Part shown: piece after piece, positions 5,798 through 6,170 of the stretch | Layout of the letters: each line of letters begins with the position of its first letter | How positions within the stretch are numbered: position 1 is the first letter of the stretch | Origin: Flavobacteriales bacterium UBA2040 | GTDB lineage: Bacteria; Bacteroidota; Bacteroidia; Flavobacteriales_D; Crocinitomicaceae | Length of the DNA stretch: 6,170 bases | Direction: 5' to 3' | NCBI GenBank assembly: GCA_002332715.1 | Contig: DDBE01000162.1 | Coordinates: forward strand, 1-6,170 | Program-made: the position numbers and the translations under genes | The notes under the pieces: generated by a model | Databases searched by the model: none | The model's input: the letters and a program-made list of their open reading frames with translations, nothing else | Told to the model about the DNA's origin: nothing

Positions 5798-6170
5798 ACC
5801 GTCTTCGGCATCTCAATCTTCACCCAATTATCGACCAACTCATCCGTCAAAGCGATGTCCAAAACTTCTTTCATCATTTTTACATAATGGAAAGTCAAAC
5901 CTTTTAAATAGTCGGGTTTGATTTTATCGATGTCTTGCTTGTTTTTGTAACAAAGAATGATGTCGGTGATTTTCGCTCGTTTGGCGGCTAGAATTTTTTC
6001 CTTGATTCCTCCAACGGGTAAAACTTCTCCACGAAGGGTGATTTCTCCTGTCATGGCCAGATTTGGCTTTACTTTTCTTTGGGTGAACAAACTTGCCAAA
6101 GAAGTCAACATCGTAATTCCGGCGCTCGGTCCATCTTTCGGTGTAGCTCCTTCTGGAACGTGAATATGAA
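5770..6170 (-). CDS. lon: Lon ATP-dependent protease, C-terminal part of the proteolytic domain (cut by window edge)
   Basis: The frame is open from the right edge to TAG at 5772-5770, giving the last 132 residues of Lon, the cytoplasmic AAA+ serine protease that degrades misfolded and regulatory proteins. The fragment begins [17 protein letters not shown], with the catalytic Ser of the GPSAG motif at 6126-6124. It continues through [21 protein letters not shown], in which Lys (6003-6001) completes the Ser-Lys dyad. It then reads [19 protein letters not shown] and [21 protein letters not shown], all typical of Lon. An ATG at 6111 is internal, not a start. The ending VFDSAQTSK is unusual: it is encoded by the inverted repeat that overlaps the gene end, so the native C-terminus has probably been altered there. 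The ATPase and N-terminal domains lie beyond the window. Confidence 0.96.
   Translation of the reverse strand, partial: HIHVPEGATPKDGPSAGITMLTSLASLFTQRKVKPNLAMTGEITLRGEVLPVGGIKEKILAAKRAKITDIILCYKNKQDIDKIKPDYLKGLTFHYVKMMKEVLDIALTDELVDNWVKIEMPKTVFDSAQTSK

Noticed and set aside
5692..5907. Plus-strand open frame over the lon end and the inverted repeat
   Set aside because: It is antisense to the conserved Lon C-terminal region and has no family resemblance.

Overview
The window looks like a low-GC Bacteroidota chromosome, most likely a flavobacterium-like lineage; the genus cannot be read from it. The evidence is a large OmpA-family protein with the TPR / beta-propeller / regulatory-like / OmpA architecture typical of that phylum, an Arc-like ribbon-helix-helix protein with a Bacteroidota-style EKWADDEFRSVNGQ segment, A/T-rich gene leaders without clear Shine-Dalgarno sequences, and a CTTCGACTCCGC-type inverted repeat at the end of lon.

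Layout. At the left edge (1-188, minus) is the N-terminal part of a small TPR lipoprotein. Divergent from it is rplS (354-716, plus), closed by a strong hairpin terminator at 736-766. Next on the plus strand come a membrane-anchored GH25 lysozyme-like protein (780-1511), a decayed outer-membrane beta-barrel gene with one in-frame stop and one frameshift (1559-2204), a three-segment membrane protein of unknown function (2269-2652) and a DUF1801 protein (2681-3136). From about 3174 onward everything reads on the minus strand: a small Arc-like gene (3174-3362), a poorly explained stretch (3363-3565), the 688-residue OmpA-family protein (3566-5632) and, running off the right edge, the C-terminal part of the Lon protease domain (5770-6170).

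How the genes relate. Most are independent housekeeping or cell-envelope genes. Only the 2269/2681 pair, 28 bp apart, looks like a clear operon. Three genes concern the envelope: the lysozyme-like protein, the broken barrel and the OmpA-family peptidoglycan-binding protein. I see no defence island, CRISPR array, transposase, tRNA or rRNA, and no convincing new multi-gene system. The points worth a second look are the double-lesion barrel pseudogene, the inverted repeat that supplies the last codons of lon, and the stretch around the Arc-like gene where both strands have protein-like but interrupted frames.
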